A stretch of DNA of 64,000 nt from Pigmentibacter ruber (GCF_009792895.1 NZ_WSSC01000004.1:248001-312000); one strand, 5' to 3'. Counted from the stretch's first letter, positions 1-9,876 are shown. Made by a program: numbers and translations. Notes: generated by a model not told the origin, from the sequence alone.

Positions 1-2
1 TC

Positions 3-3000
3 CGCCGTTTAAAAGAACGCAGTCAATCAAAACAAATATTATGTATTGGTACTTCAGCTACGATTGCAGCAGAAGATAGTACCAATCCAAAAGCAGATGT
101 AGCAAACTGTGCCGCAAAAATATTTGGTGCAGAGTTTTCAGAAGATTCAATAATTGGCGAAACATTAATCCGAAATACCAAAGAATATGCGTTTGAATTA
201 CCTTCCGAATTGGAAATATTAAAATCAAGTATAAACCAGTGGCACATTGAAAGCGATTCATACCCAATTGATTTAAAAAATGATCCTCTTTGTGCGTGGA
301 TCGAAAGTACAATTGGATTAATAAAAGATCCTTATTCAAAAATATTATCCCGCGCGAAACCTAGACCACTAGAAGGCGAATTTGGTATTGTGCATCAATT
401 AACAGAACTTGTAAAAATGCCCGTTGAAGTTTGTATGCAAGCATTAAAAAACTGTTTATTTAATGTCGCACAAAATAAAGATGGGAATAAGGCATTATTT
501 CCCTTTAAGTTACACCAATTTATCAGTAGAGGTGGAAACTTATATGCTACTTTAGATAAAAATCATTTTACGTTAGAACCTAAACGTTATATGGAAAGCA
601 ATGAAAATACCAAACTTTTTTTACCCACTGCCTTTTGTCGAAAATGTGGAGCAGATTACTTTTCCGTGACAAAACTATCTCAATCGTTAAAAAACCCTGA
701 TCCTCATTTTGAACCAAGAGAAGACCTATCTATTGCTGATGATGAGGATGAAAAAAATAAAACTACTGGTTTTTTATATATCCCTAGTGAAATAAATAAA
801 TCTATAGAAGTATTAAAACAAGAAGTATTTAATAAAGTACCAGAAGAATGGATCAATGATGAAACAGAAGAAAATGAAGACAAATTTGCAAAAAAATATT
901 ATGAATTTTTGCCCAAACTTTGTTTTGTGTCTTTAGAAGGAAACATTTTTTCAAATCAAAATGGAAATACGCTTCCAGCATTCTTTTTTAAAAGACCATT
1001 TCGCTTTTGCCTAGAATGTGGCGAGTATTATACCAATACCCGTTCAAAAGACTTTCAACGTTTGGCGACATTAGGAACAGAGGGCAGAAGCACTTCTACC
1101 AGTGTTCTAGCATTGTCCGTCATTCAATCACTAAAAAAAGCTGATTCCCTTGACACACCTGAAAAAAAGCTGATGAGCTTTACCGACAACAGACAAGATG
1201 CATCTCTCCAAGTTGGACATTTTAATGACTTTATAGAAACAGTTCAAATGCGGCGTGCATTATGGCAAGCCTTAAATCAAGCTCCATTTAATGAATTAAA
1301 ATATGAAGATCTAAAAGAACAAATTTTTTCTGTCTTTACAAAAAATAAATTAAATTATCGAGACTATGTTATTAATAAAGATTTAAGCCCGTATGCTCCC
1401 GGTGTAAAACAAGCAACTGGTGTCCTAAAAGAATTATTTGCATACCGTTGTGTCTTAGATCTTTCCTCTGATGATTGGCGTTTTTCCTTACCCAATTTAG
1501 AACGGGCAGGTGTTATTTGTTACGAAATTCCAGATTTAAAACATTGCTTTGCTGAACAATATGTTTATCTACAAATAAAACGCGAGGCTTTTTTAAATTT
1601 AACAAAATACTACCCTGAATGTATTCAAAAATTAGATCAAAATACCAAAGAAGAAATAGAAAAGTTTATTGATAGTCTTTCAAAGGAGCAATTAGAAAAA
1701 TACACAACGGACTTATGTCAAGATTTTATAAAAAATTTATGCATAGATTGCAAAGAATATTTAACGAAAGAAGGTGTTACTCAATTAGCTAGTAAAATTA
1801 AAAAAGACCTTTCAGAATATTGGCATATTGAAGATCCAAATGACTCTTCCCATTCAAAAATTCAGTATGCAGTTCCTTTTTCTGTTTCTGATAGACCTGT
1901 TGAAATAAAAACTTACTCAACTCGCTCAAATTTTGGCAGAAAAATTAAAACTAATTTATTAAAAGAATATTCACCAAAACAAATTGAATATTTTATTGCT
2001 TATTTATTTTCAACATTAATTACAACAGGGGTTGCAGTAACTTCAGAAAATAAAGGAGTTTCGGTAAAAAATGCCATTGCTTTAAAAATTAATCATATCG
2101 TTTGGAAAATAAAGAGTGAACAATTAAATGAAACTAGCAAAATAAGTTTTCAATATTTTCGTGATCTCTATAAAGAAGAAATTCAATTGCCCTTTGAAAT
2201 TTTAGCTGCAGAACATACCGCTCAAATTCGGGACACCGAACGGGAAGAACGGGAAAATAAATTTCGTAATGGAGAAATTCAGTTACTTTGTTGTTCTCCC
2301 ACAATGGAATTAGGAGTAGATATCAGCTCTTTATATGTTGTAAATATGCGCAATGTCCCACCCACTCCTGCTAATTATGCGCAACGCAGTGGACGTGCAG
2401 GACGGGGAGGACAAGCGGCACTTGTGTATACTTATTGTTCTTCAGGAAATAGTCACGATCAATATTTTTTTCGCAATGCGCAAGAAATGGTAGCAGGAAG
2501 TGTTAAACCACCTCCACTCGATTTAAGTAATGAAGATTTAATTCGTTCCCATGTCCATGCCATTTGGCTTGCTTGTGCAAACTTAAAATTAGGCTCAGCC
2601 ATGGTTGATGTCATAGATTTAAATGATGAGAGACCCTTTGATACTCAATTAAAACCAGAGATTAAATCATTAACTGAAGACGAAACTCTTTTTTCTAAAG
2701 CTTTTGCTAAAGCAAAAAGAATTTTAACTGAAGTACCAGAAATAAAAGAAGCTGAGTGGTTTACTAAAAACGAATTTTGGCTAGAAAATGTTTTAAAAAA
2801 TGCTGCTAAAAATTTTGATGAAGCCTTTAATAGATGGCGAACTTTGTTTCGTTCTGCCTATAATCAACAAACTGAAGCGCATAAACTGTTAAAATCACAC
2901 TCAGCTTCAAAGGAACAACGGGATAGAGCAAAGCGTGAAAGCAATGAAGCTGAAATGCAATTAGAATATTTGCGCGGCGATGGAAAAGATAAATTTACAG

Positions 3001-4580
3001 GAGATTTTTATCCTTATCGTTACCTTGCTTGCGAAGGTTTTTTACCTGGTTATAACTTTCCAAGGTTGCCTTTATCTGCTTTTATTCCCGGTGTTAGAAA
3101 TACTTATACTTCTTTTCGCAGACGTTTTGATGATGAAAAACCAGAATTTTTAGCACGCCCACGTTTTATTGCAATTTCTGAATTTGGACCACAAGCGTTT
3201 ATTTATCACAATGGATCTCGTTATCAAATTAATAAAGTAATTTTACCACAACGGGATAAAGATGGCAGTATATTAAAAAAAGCTGTGTATTGTTGTAAAA
3301 ATTGCGGCTATATGTCCACAAGAGATGATAAATTAACATATGATGTTTGTGAAAATTGTTTGTCACATGAGTTAGAAATTATTTTAGATTGTTTCCATAT
3401 GCAAAATGTTTCAACTTGGAAAAAAGATAGAATTACTTCTGATGAAGAAGAGAGAACAAAATATGGTTATAAAATAAGAACCATGTTTCGTTATACAACA
3501 AAAAGTGGAGAAAAAAGCGTAGAAAAATTAAATATCAAAAATAAAAATAATCATATATTATTTAGCTTATCTTACGCTCCGGTTGCAACACTTTGGCGGT
3601 TAAATGAAGGTTGGATTAAGAAAAATAAAAGTGATGTCAAAAGCCGAGGTTTTTATATTGATACTATAACTGGGCGGTGGGAATCAGCACCTACTGAATC
3701 AGATAGTAATGAAGAAAATAGAAATGAAGATTTTTTACGCCGCGAACTTATTGTCCCTTATGTTGAAGATCATAAAAATATCTTACATCTGGAACGTTTT
3801 CCTAATAGAAATATTGAATTTCTGGCAAGTTTACAATCTGCATTTAAAACCGCTATCCAAATTATATGCCAGCTATCTGATGGAGAGCTTTCGGCTGAAA
3901 TTTTACCAAGCCATTTAAATCCAAGTGGAATTTTATTTTATGAGTCCGCTGAAGGGGGTGCAGGCGCATTAAGAAAAATAACTTCCCAACATAAATACAT
4001 TGTGCAAGTTGCAAAAAAAGCCTTAAAATTATGTCATTACGATCCTGAAACGGGTGCAGAAGAATATACCAAAGATCACAAAGATTATTGTGCAAAAGCT
4101 TGTTATCGCTGTTTAATGAATTACTCTAATCAAAAAGATCATTCATATCTTGATAGAACTCTGCTGCGAGATTATTTATTAGATGTTATTAATTCTACTA
4201 GTGAAAAACTATCTACTGCAGGAAAAAATTCTGAAGACCAATTGAATGAATTACTTCCCACTTGTGAAAGTAATTTAGAAAAAGAATTTCTTACATTTTT
4301 GAAAAATAAAGGCTATTATCTTCCTCAAAAATCACAGGTATTTATTCAAGAAATCAATGCGCGTCCTGATTTCTTATATTTGACAATAACAAATAGCAAA
4401 GCCTGTATATTTATTGATGGTCCACATCATGATGCCCCAGAAATAAAAAAGCAAGATTTAACAATAGATGAAAATTGTCTTGATTATGGTATGACATCGT
4501 TACGTTTCCGTTATAATGAAAAAGATCAATGGGAAAAAATAATTCAAGATAATCCAGATATTTTTGGGGTGGGAAGTTAA
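3..4580 (+). CDS. Large SF2 helicase with DUF1998-type and nuclease-like C-terminus, DruE-like (5' end outside window)
   Basis: The reading frame is open from base 3, so this is the 3' part of a longer gene (about 1,525 codons visible). The first visible residues contain the helicase motif III block GTSAT, so the Walker A/B lobe lies upstream. The second RecA lobe is near bases 2230-2480, with motif VI QRSGRAGRGG at about 2382-2412. Paired cysteines follow the pattern CRKCG and CLECG early on, then CCKNCG...CENC near 3290-3360, and CAKACYRCL near 4090-4120, the cysteine cluster typical of DUF1998. The last ~100 residues (PDFLY...CIFIDGPHHD...LRFRYNEKDQW) look like a restriction-endonuclease-fold domain. 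Helicase plus DUF1998 in a protein of probably ~1,900 residues matches DruE of Druantia anti-phage systems better than the shorter MrfA/YprA or DISARM DrmA. Family assignment is inference. The downstream gene is an unrelated transporter, so partners would lie upstream. Confidence 0.75.
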   Translation, partial: RRLKERSQSKQILCIGTSATIAAEDSTNPKADVANCAAKIFGAEFSEDSIIGETLIRNTKEYAFELPSELEILKSSINQWHIESDSYPIDLKNDPLCAWIESTIGLIKDPYSKILSRAKPRPLEGEFGIVHQLTELVKMPVEVCMQALKNCLFNVAQNKDGNKALFPFKLHQFISRGGNLYATLDKNHFTLEPKRYMESNENTKLFLPTAFCRKCGADYFSVTKLSQSLKNPDPHFEPREDLSIADDEDEKNKTTGFLYIPSEINKSIEVLKQEVFNKVPEEWINDETEENEDKFAKKYYEFLPKLCFVSLEGNIFSNQNGNTLPAFFFKRPFRFCLECGEYYTNTRSKDFQRLATLGTEGRSTSTSVLALSVIQSLKKADSLDTPEKKLMSFTDNRQDASLQVGHFNDFIETVQMRRALWQALNQAPFNELKYEDLKEQIFSVFTKNKLNYRDYVINKDLSPYAPGVKQATGVLKELFAYRCVLDLSSDDWRFSLPNLERAGVICYEIPDLKHCFAEQYVYLQIKREAFLNLTKYYPECIQKLDQNTKEEIEKFIDSLSKEQLEKYTTDLCQDFIKNLCIDCKEYLTKEGVTQLASKIKKDLSEYWHIEDPNDSSHSKIQYAVPFSVSDRPVEIKTYSTRSNFGRKIKTNLLKEYSPKQIEYFIAYLFSTLITTGVAVTSENKGVSVKNAIALKINHIVWKIKSEQLNETSKISFQYFRDLYKEEIQLPFEILAAEHTAQIRDTEREERENKFRNGEIQLLCCSPTMELGVDISSLYVVNMRNVPPTPANYAQRSGRAGRGGQAALVYTYCSSGNSHDQYFFRNAQEMVAGSVKPPPLDLSNEDLIRSHVHAIWLACANLKLGSAMVDVIDLNDERPFDTQLKPEIKSLTEDETLFSKAFAKAKRILTEVPEIKEAEWFTKNEFWLENVLKNAAKNFDEAFNRWRTLFRSAYNQQTEAHKLLKSHSASKEQRDRAKRESNEAEMQLEYLRGDGKDKFTGDFYPYRYLACEGFLPGYNFPRLPLSAFIPGVRNTYTSFRRRFDDEKPEFLARPRFIAISEFGPQAFIYHNGSRYQINKVILPQRDKDGSILKKAVYCCKNCGYMSTRDDKLTYDVCENCLSHELEIILDCFHMQNVSTWKKDRITSDEEERTKYGYKIRTMFRYTTKSGEKSVEKLNIKNKNNHILFSLSYAPVATLWRLNEGWIKKNKSDVKSRGFYIDTITGRWESAPTESDSNEENRNEDFLRRELIVPYVEDHKNILHLERFPNRNIEFLASLQSAFKTAIQIICQLSDGELSAEILPSHLNPSGILFYESAEGGAGALRKITSQHKYIVQVAKKALKLCHYDPETGAEEYTKDHKDYCAKACYRCLMNYSNQKDHSYLDRTLLRDYLLDVINSTSEKLSTAGKNSEDQLNELLPTCESNLEKEFLTFLKNKGYYLPQKSQVFIQEINARPDFLYLTITNSKACIFIDGPHHDAPEIKKQDLTIDENCLDYGMTSLRFRYNEKDQWEKIIQDNPDIFGVGS

Positions 4581-4661
4581 ATTAGGTGAAATTTTCTTTT
4601 CAGACATATTTCATGCTAAAAAGAAAATACTTTTATGAATCATTTTATACAGGTATTTTTT

Positions 4662-5939
4662 ATGTCAACAGAACATCAATATTTATCGAAAGAACAAATT
4701 AAAGTAATAAGTTTATCCTCATTTGGTGGAATGTTAGAATACTTTGATTTTGTCATTTATGGTTTTTATGCACATATTATTGGTGAAGTTTTTTTTAACT
4801 CTTCATCTCTTTTAGTGAATCAATTGCAAGGATTTAGTATATTTGCATTAGGTTACATTGCTCGCCCCATTGGTGGCTTTATTTTTAGTCACATAGGAGA
4901 TACGCATAGCAGAAAAAAATCTTTTCTTTTCACTATATTTCTTATGGCTTGTTCAACTTTCTTTATCGGTTTTCTCCCTACTTACTCACAAATTGGAATA
5001 CTTGCGCCTATTTTACTAGTAGCTCTTCGTTTTATCCAAGGCTTTGCAGTTGGAGGCGAGCTTCCTGCTTCAATAACTTATGTATTTGAACATGTTCCAG
5101 AACAAAAAAGAGGTTTTGCTTGTGGACTTCTTTATTTTGGAGTGATTGGTGGAATTGTATTAGCTTCCATAACATCTACTTTAACTTTTCATTTTTTCCC
5201 AAGGGAAACTATATTAGATTGGGGATGGAGAATTCCATTTATATTTGGTGGAATATTAGGGGTTATTGGATTAATTTTACGGAAAAATTTAGTTGAATCT
5301 CCTATTTTTGTTAATATATTTTTGGCAAAAAAAACATTAAAATATCCGGTATGGGAACTATTTAAAAACTACAAAATGAATTTGCTTTCTGGAGTTTTTA
5401 TTACCGCATTTTCCGCAATTGTTACATCATTAGCATTTTATATCCCAAGTTACTTACATGCATATTATGGTTACAATGAATCACAAGTTTTATTTATGAA
5501 TACTCTTTCTGTTATTATCCAATGTTTTTCCATTGTTGTTATGGGAAAATTAAGCGACTACACCACAAGAAAAACAATGGCGACAATTGCTACTATTTTA
5601 TTTTTCTTTTTAACACCATTTCTCTTTTATTTATTAGGCACTAATAATGGAACAATTTTGTGGAGTACAAGTATTTTTCTGGGTATTATTTCAGGCTGTA
5701 TTGTAGGGTGCATTGCTTCTTTATTAGCAGAGCTGTTTCCTACCAATATCCGTTTTTCTGGAATTTCAGGTTCGTTAAATCTTGCCACTGCATTTTTTGC
5801 GGGACCGGCTCCACTCATTTTTGATTTTTCTATTAAATTTTCGCAAAACACTTTGATTCCAGGTTTTATCGTAAGCCTTTTTGCTCTTATCGCTTTTTTA
5901 TTTATTCGCAATATGCAACCAAATTCAAAATTTCTTTAG
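4662..5939 (+). CDS. MFS transporter, metabolite:H+ symporter (ProP/MHS) type
   Basis: An integral membrane transporter with about 12 hydrophobic segments. The N-terminal block GGMLEYFDFVIYG is the MHS-family signature (G..LE.YDF.IYG), and RPIGGFIFSHIGDTHSRKKS is the loop 2-3 motif of the major facilitator superfamily. MHS members take up osmolytes, dicarboxylates or other organic acids with protons; the substrate cannot be read from the sequence. An upstream in-frame ATG exists at 4635, but the ATG at 4662 has AGGT 7 bases ahead (4651-4654) and gives the usual cytosolic N-terminus, so it is preferred. The gene stands alone, about 80 bases after the helicase gene, and converges on the small secreted-protein gene at 5949-6323. 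Confidence 0.85.
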   Translation: MSTEHQYLSKEQIKVISLSSFGGMLEYFDFVIYGFYAHIIGEVFFNSSSLLVNQLQGFSIFALGYIARPIGGFIFSHIGDTHSRKKSFLFTIFLMACSTFFIGFLPTYSQIGILAPILLVALRFIQGFAVGGELPASITYVFEHVPEQKRGFACGLLYFGVIGGIVLASITSTLTFHFFPRETILDWGWRIPFIFGGILGVIGLILRKNLVESPIFVNIFLAKKTLKYPVWELFKNYKMNLLSGVFITAFSAIVTSLAFYIPSYLHAYYGYNESQVLFMNTLSVIIQCFSIVVMGKLSDYTTRKTMATIATILFFFLTPFLFYLLGTNNGTILWSTSIFLGIISGCIVGCIASLLAELFPTNIRFSGISGSLNLATAFFAGPAPLIFDFSIKFSQNTLIPGFIVSLFALIAFLFIRNMQPNSKFL

Positions 5940-5948
5940 AATAATTCT

Positions 5949-6323
5949 TTAATTTTCCTGAACTTTTTGACAAAATGCAATTAGCTGCTTAGTACCATTT
6001 CTTGTTATAGTAAAAAATGCATTATAATTTACCTTATTATATAATATATTTATACCATCTAAATCAAAATATGCAAAAATTGTATTTTGATTTAAAGTTT
6101 TAATTTCTGTCACTTTACTATTATTTATCTCAATTAAATTTATGCTAATAGAATCTACAGTATTTGATTCTTTAGAACTATAATTTACATAGAAATCAAA
6201 ACTAGGTAAATATATTGTGCGATAACTTTTATATGTCAAGCAATCTAATTTTTTATATTGAATTGCAGCTATACTTTGCAAGGAAAACAGAAACATAAAA
6301 AACAGTATTATTAAATATTTCAT
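5949..6323 (-). CDS. Small secreted protein, unrecognised
   Basis: A 124-residue protein with a clear Sec signal peptide (MKYLIILFFMFLFSLQSIAA, cleavage after SIAA likely). The mature part is about 104 residues with two cysteines, one near the new N-terminus (KKLDCLTY) and one near the C-terminus (IAFCQKV), which could form a disulphide in the periplasm. The start is supported by AAGGA about 8 bases upstream. No family is recognised. A hexanucleotide repeat sits just upstream of the ribosome-binding site. Confidence 0.6.
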   Translation of the reverse strand: MKYLIILFFMFLFSLQSIAAIQYKKLDCLTYKSYRTIYLPSFDFYVNYSSKESNTVDSISINLIEINNSKVTEIKTLNQNTIFAYFDLDGINILYNKVNYNAFFTITRNGTKQLIAFCQKVQEN

Positions 6324-6340
6324 TGTGATAAATCCTTATA

Positions 6341-6375
6341 TTTTATTTTTATTTTTATTTTTATTTTTATTTTTC
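6341..6375. repeat. Short tandem repeat (TTTTTA)n upstream of a secreted-protein gene
   Basis: Nearly six copies of the hexamer TTTTTA (TAAAAA on the gene's strand). They lie 18-52 bases upstream of the minus-strand start codon at 6323, where promoter or leader sequence of that gene should be. Repeats of this kind can change length by slipped-strand mispairing; whether this one does is unknown. Confidence 0.7.
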
Positions 6376-6734
6376 TAGATTAATTTAAGTTTTTAAATTG
6401 GTCAATTATTTTTAAAATACAATAAATAATCTTTTTAAGAGAAATTGAAATAAAATCCACTGCAACTCATTAACAGCAATCAACTCTTCCACCTGTCCCT
6501 TTTGGGCACACTTATTTCCCCCCAACTTCATCTCAGCTTATGGACTTATATATATTTCTATAGAAGTAATAAAGTTTTTTAAATATTTAATTTTATTAAA
6601 AAATATAACATTTTTTATAAAATTTCAATTATTTTTCCTATCGACTTCACCTATACTTTTCTGCTATAAATCTGGATGAACTTTTATTCATCGTCATTTT
6701 TACAGAGTAAAAGTTATAATATTAGGAGGTTATA
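6376..6734 (+). other. Intergenic region upstream of the HtrA-type protease
   Basis: About 360 bases without a credible gene. It is AT-rich apart from a C-rich patch near 6490-6530. Close to the protease gene there is a short inverted repeat, GATGAA (6675-6680) and TTCATC (6687-6692), with a 6-base loop, which could be an operator or a small leader hairpin. The ribosome-binding site of the following gene is a strong AGGAGGT at 6724-6730. No convincing promoter could be fixed. Confidence 0.4.
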
Positions 6735-8357
6735 ATGTCGGTAGTTAACCAAGAAGACAAAAAGGTAACACGTTTTATGAAAGCTAGAGCAAAAAATTTA
6801 GTTGTTGCAGGGGTTTCTGTTGCAGCCTTATTTGGTGTCACTTGCGCAGGAGTCCTGGTATTTAAACCAGAAGCTGTTAATAATATTACTAAAAGTTTAA
6901 CAGCCCAAGCCTCAAATGGATATGCATTACCACAAGCTACTGCTCAGACTGCAAATCCTGATACGGCTTTTTTGAAATCTTTTAAAAAGGTATTTTCAGG
7001 TATTGCAAAAGATAGCAGACCAGCTTTGGTGTTCATCATTGCTGAAAAAAAAGTAACAGTACAACAAAATGAATTTCCATTTCCTGATGACTTCTTTTTT
7101 CCTTTTATGCCACCTCAATTTAAAGGACCAAAAGGCCAAAAAGATAAAAGACAATCTGTTGAAACAGATGGTGGTTCTGGATTTATCGTCGATTTAAAAA
7201 ATGGTTACATTATAACAAATAACCACGTAATTGAAGGGGCTGATAAAATTACAGTAACAACTTATGACAATAGAAAATACAAAGCTAAAGTTGTTGGAAC
7301 AGCCAAAAATTTAGATATTTCTGTTCTAAAACTTGAAGATTTCAAACCATCAAATGAATTAAAACAAGTTAGTTTAGCAAATTCAGACGAAGTGGAAGTG
7401 GGTGACTGGGCTATAGCGTTAGGAGCGCCTTTTGAATTACCACAAACTCTAACTATGGGTGTTGTCAGTGCCGTTCAAAGATCAAGTGATACTCTAGGAA
7501 TTACTGGGGCAAATAGTTTTATCCAAACAGATGCTGCTATCAATCCTGGAAATTCAGGAGGTCCACTTGTTAACTTAGATGGACAAGTCATTGGGATGAA
7601 CACTGCTATTTATTCAAAAAATGGAACTAGTGTGGGTATTGGTTTTGCAATTCCTTCAAATACTATTCGTTTAGTTGCAGAATCGATTATTAATAATGGT
7701 AAATTTAAACAAGTTTACTTAGGTGTTGAAATGTATGACCTCAATCGCTTTGGTACAGCTGCCATGAAAGACATGAAAGTTGATCCAAATACCGAAGGGG
7801 CATTAGTTATCCGCGCCGTTCCAAAAAGTCCTGCAGCCCAAGCTGGTTTAAAACCATATGACATCATTCAAAGTGTAAATGGCAAACCAGTGAAGTCTAG
7901 TATTGAAATTCAAAGACAAATTATCTTCTTAAAACCTGGTTCTGAAGTAAAACTAGGTATTTTAAGAGAAGGGAAAAATATTGTTTTAACTGCTAAAGTA
8001 GCAGAACTTCCAAATAAACAAGACATCAATGAAGCAAATGCTGATGATAATTCAGGTGATTCCAAGCAAGAAAGATCCATGGCCTCAGCTTATGGGTTAA
8101 TGCTCTCGAATAAATCTTCAGGATCTGATAAAGGTGTCTTGATCACTGGTGTGCAAAATGGCAGCCCTGCAGCTCAAGCTGGATTAAAGCAAGGAGATCT
8201 TATCCTCAAAGTAAATAAACAGCCTGTATCTTCAGTTAAAGAGTTTGAAGACATCCTGAAAAAAGCAAAAAAATCAGGTGAAAATTCTCCTATCTTCTTA
8301 CTTGTTGCTAGAGATGACGGATCGAGTTTAGCAGTCATCTTGCCACCAAACAGTTAA
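6735..8357 (+). CDS. HtrA/DegP-type periplasmic serine protease with two PDZ domains
   Basis: A membrane-anchored or exported quality-control protease of the Deg/HtrA family (540 residues). After a ~20-residue cytosolic tail comes one hydrophobic segment (residues ~21-43), either a signal anchor or an uncleaved signal. The trypsin-like domain carries the full catalytic triad: His164 in TNNHVIEGAD, Asp194 in LDISVLKL and Ser274 in NPGNSGGPLVN. A first PDZ domain covers roughly residues 330-415. An acidic linker precedes a second PDZ domain at about 455-540, with the usual GSPAAQAGLKQGD block. An extra Phe/Pro-rich insert (FPFPDDFFFPFMPP) lies before the protease core. Such proteases degrade or refold damaged envelope proteins. 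The start is fixed by AGGAGGT 4 bases upstream. The next gene follows after 24 bases and may be cotranscribed. Confidence 0.92.
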   Translation: MSVVNQEDKKVTRFMKARAKNLVVAGVSVAALFGVTCAGVLVFKPEAVNNITKSLTAQASNGYALPQATAQTANPDTAFLKSFKKVFSGIAKDSRPALVFIIAEKKVTVQQNEFPFPDDFFFPFMPPQFKGPKGQKDKRQSVETDGGSGFIVDLKNGYIITNNHVIEGADKITVTTYDNRKYKAKVVGTAKNLDISVLKLEDFKPSNELKQVSLANSDEVEVGDWAIALGAPFELPQTLTMGVVSAVQRSSDTLGITGANSFIQTDAAINPGNSGGPLVNLDGQVIGMNTAIYSKNGTSVGIGFAIPSNTIRLVAESIINNGKFKQVYLGVEMYDLNRFGTAAMKDMKVDPNTEGALVIRAVPKSPAAQAGLKPYDIIQSVNGKPVKSSIEIQRQIIFLKPGSEVKLGILREGKNIVLTAKVAELPNKQDINEANADDNSGDSKQERSMASAYGLMLSNKSSGSDKGVLITGVQNGSPAAQAGLKQGDLILKVNKQPVSSVKEFEDILKKAKKSGENSPIFLLVARDDGSSLAVILPPNS

Positions 8358-8381
8358 GTTAAAAGCTTTGAAGGAAAATGT

Positions 8382-9410
8382 TTGGTTGCTGGAAGATATG
8401 AACAACAAATTAAAATAATTGGCATTCACCTTGCAGGAACCAATACAAAAAAGTCCGCCATTGTTAGAACTTCGGTTCAACTATCGCGGATTCTTTCTGG
8501 ATTACCAAATCAATATGAATTTCAAGTTTTAAAAGATGCCTTTGCAGCCTATTTTCCACAACTGCCAGTTGAACCAATAGAAACTGGACATCAATGGCGA
8601 AATTGTATTTCTCCCTTATTTTGGGAAGCGTTTACTCCAGATTTAGGTGCAACCTCCTATCAAGACTCCGATAATAGGCTTCTTGAAGCATTAAATGATC
8701 TTGGTGGTGCACACATTTTTTGTATTGACACTCCTTTATCATTACCGCCATGCCTTAATTGCAATTTAATTTGCCCTGGCACAATGGAATGCCCAACGAA
8801 TACTGTTTCGCATATGCGTAAAGAATGGGAATTTAGTAAAAAAATATTCAAAAAAATGCGCTTACCACAACCCTATATCGATAGATATTTTGAAGTATTT
8901 GCAAGAAATCATTTTGAAAAAGATATTATTCCAACAGGACTTGAATTTGAAGCTGTTATGTCGAGTAGTAGAGCTCCACTTACTGCTAGAGGCATTCGAC
9001 TTGCAAGAGAAATTCAATCCAGATACCCACATGCGCTTATTTTAGAAACTAATTCACATGCAAGTACCATTGGCTGGGCATTAATATGCGGTGAAAATAA
9101 TGTGCGATATAATTTATATAGAAGCCCTACCCAGGGAGCGAAACAACGTGCGCAAATTCTGCAAAATTTAGAGACATTTCGCATAGCTGTCAGAAGTGCT
9201 GGAATACACGAATTATTACTTAATGAAATTCATTACCATTTAGAAGTTTTTCTTGCAGCTATTTCAGCGCAAAGTGCTTGGGGATTATTGACTGGTCTGG
9301 TAGTAATCAACCCAGAGTTTTTAACTCTAAATGCCTCTTCCCCATTTAGAGGCTGGCCCTGTATTCCTAAAGGAATTATTTCGCATGCAAGATCAAAAAT
9401 ATCTGAATAA
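8382..9410 (+). CDS. DUF429-like protein (predicted RNase H-fold)
   Basis: 342 residues. The N-terminal pattern IIGIHLAG and the later FCIDTPLSLP resemble the acidic positions of DUF429 proteins, which are predicted RNase H-fold nucleases of unknown substrate; note that the first position here is His rather than the usual Asp in GIDLAG. A Cys cluster (CLNCNLICPGTMECP) in the middle could bind metal and is unusual. The translation start is probably TTG at 8382 because AAGGA lies 6 bases ahead (8371-8375); the ATG at 8378 is in another frame and terminates after seven codons. The gene overlaps the following small gene, suggesting coupled translation. Family assignment is moderate, function unknown. 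Confidence 0.6.
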   Translation: MVAGRYEQQIKIIGIHLAGTNTKKSAIVRTSVQLSRILSGLPNQYEFQVLKDAFAAYFPQLPVEPIETGHQWRNCISPLFWEAFTPDLGATSYQDSDNRLLEALNDLGGAHIFCIDTPLSLPPCLNCNLICPGTMECPTNTVSHMRKEWEFSKKIFKKMRLPQPYIDRYFEVFARNHFEKDIIPTGLEFEAVMSSSRAPLTARGIRLAREIQSRYPHALILETNSHASTIGWALICGENNVRYNLYRSPTQGAKQRAQILQNLETFRIAVRSAGIHELLLNEIHYHLEVFLAAISAQSAWGLLTGLVVINPEFLTLNASSPFRGWPCIPKGIISHARSKISE

Positions 9411-9780
9411 AATTAGTGGTTGGATATTAACAGACGGCACTTGGTATCCTACTGAAGAATGGTGGCATATCAGTTCTATTTATGATTTAAAAGAACAAGG
9501 CTTCCCAAGTTTACAAAGTAAAGAAACAAAAGAAATATTAGACTCTGGTGATGAATCTAATATTCGTGATCATCTTGCAAATTTAGGTTTTATTAAAATT
9601 TCACGCAGTCAGATTGATGGAATTAAATTAACAACCACTCAACTTGTCACGTTACAAAATTTACTTTCATTATGTGATCCTGATGATGAAATTGGCTTAT
9701 TAGGAAGTAATGGCTTGATCAAACATATTCGTATCGCACGTATAATGAAACTAAAAAATCCAAATATTTTATTTGATTGA
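9385..9780 (+). CDS. Small hypothetical protein overlapping the DUF429-like gene
   Basis: About 131 residues from the ATG at 9385, which has AGGA at 9371-9374. A longer frame opens at 9331 but would overlap the upstream gene by 80 bases, so the internal start (26-base overlap) is preferred. The protein has Trp-rich N-terminal residues (GWILTDGTWYPTEEWWHIS) and then a helical region resembling a short winged-helix (IRDHLANLGFIKISRSQIDGI). No family is recognised. Its overlap with the upstream gene suggests the two act together. Confidence 0.6.
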   Translation: MQDQKYLNKISGWILTDGTWYPTEEWWHISSIYDLKEQGFPSLQSKETKEILDSGDESNIRDHLANLGFIKISRSQIDGIKLTTTQLVTLQNLLSLCDPDDEIGLLGSNGLIKHIRIARIMKLKNPNILFD

Positions 9781-9876
9781 AGCTAGTTAATTATACAAAA
9801 CTAAGTTATATAATATTGATTTTTAAAATATTTAAAATTTAATTAGATAAATAACTTATTTAATTAAAATATCAAG

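Noticed and set aside
4591-4628. Terminator between the helicase gene and the transporter (ATTTTCTTTT / AAAAGAAAAT)
   Set aside because: The arms are AT-only with an 18-base loop and no T tract on the plus strand; too weak to call.
6675-6720. A sigma-E-like promoter (GAACTT) before the HtrA-type gene
   Set aside because: No matching TCTRA-type -10 lies 15-19 bases downstream; the hexamer is part of a short hairpin instead.
9331-9384. Upstream start for the small gene overlapping the DUF429-like gene
   Set aside because: It would lengthen the overlap to 80 bases without a ribosome-binding site; the ATG at 9385 has AGGA.
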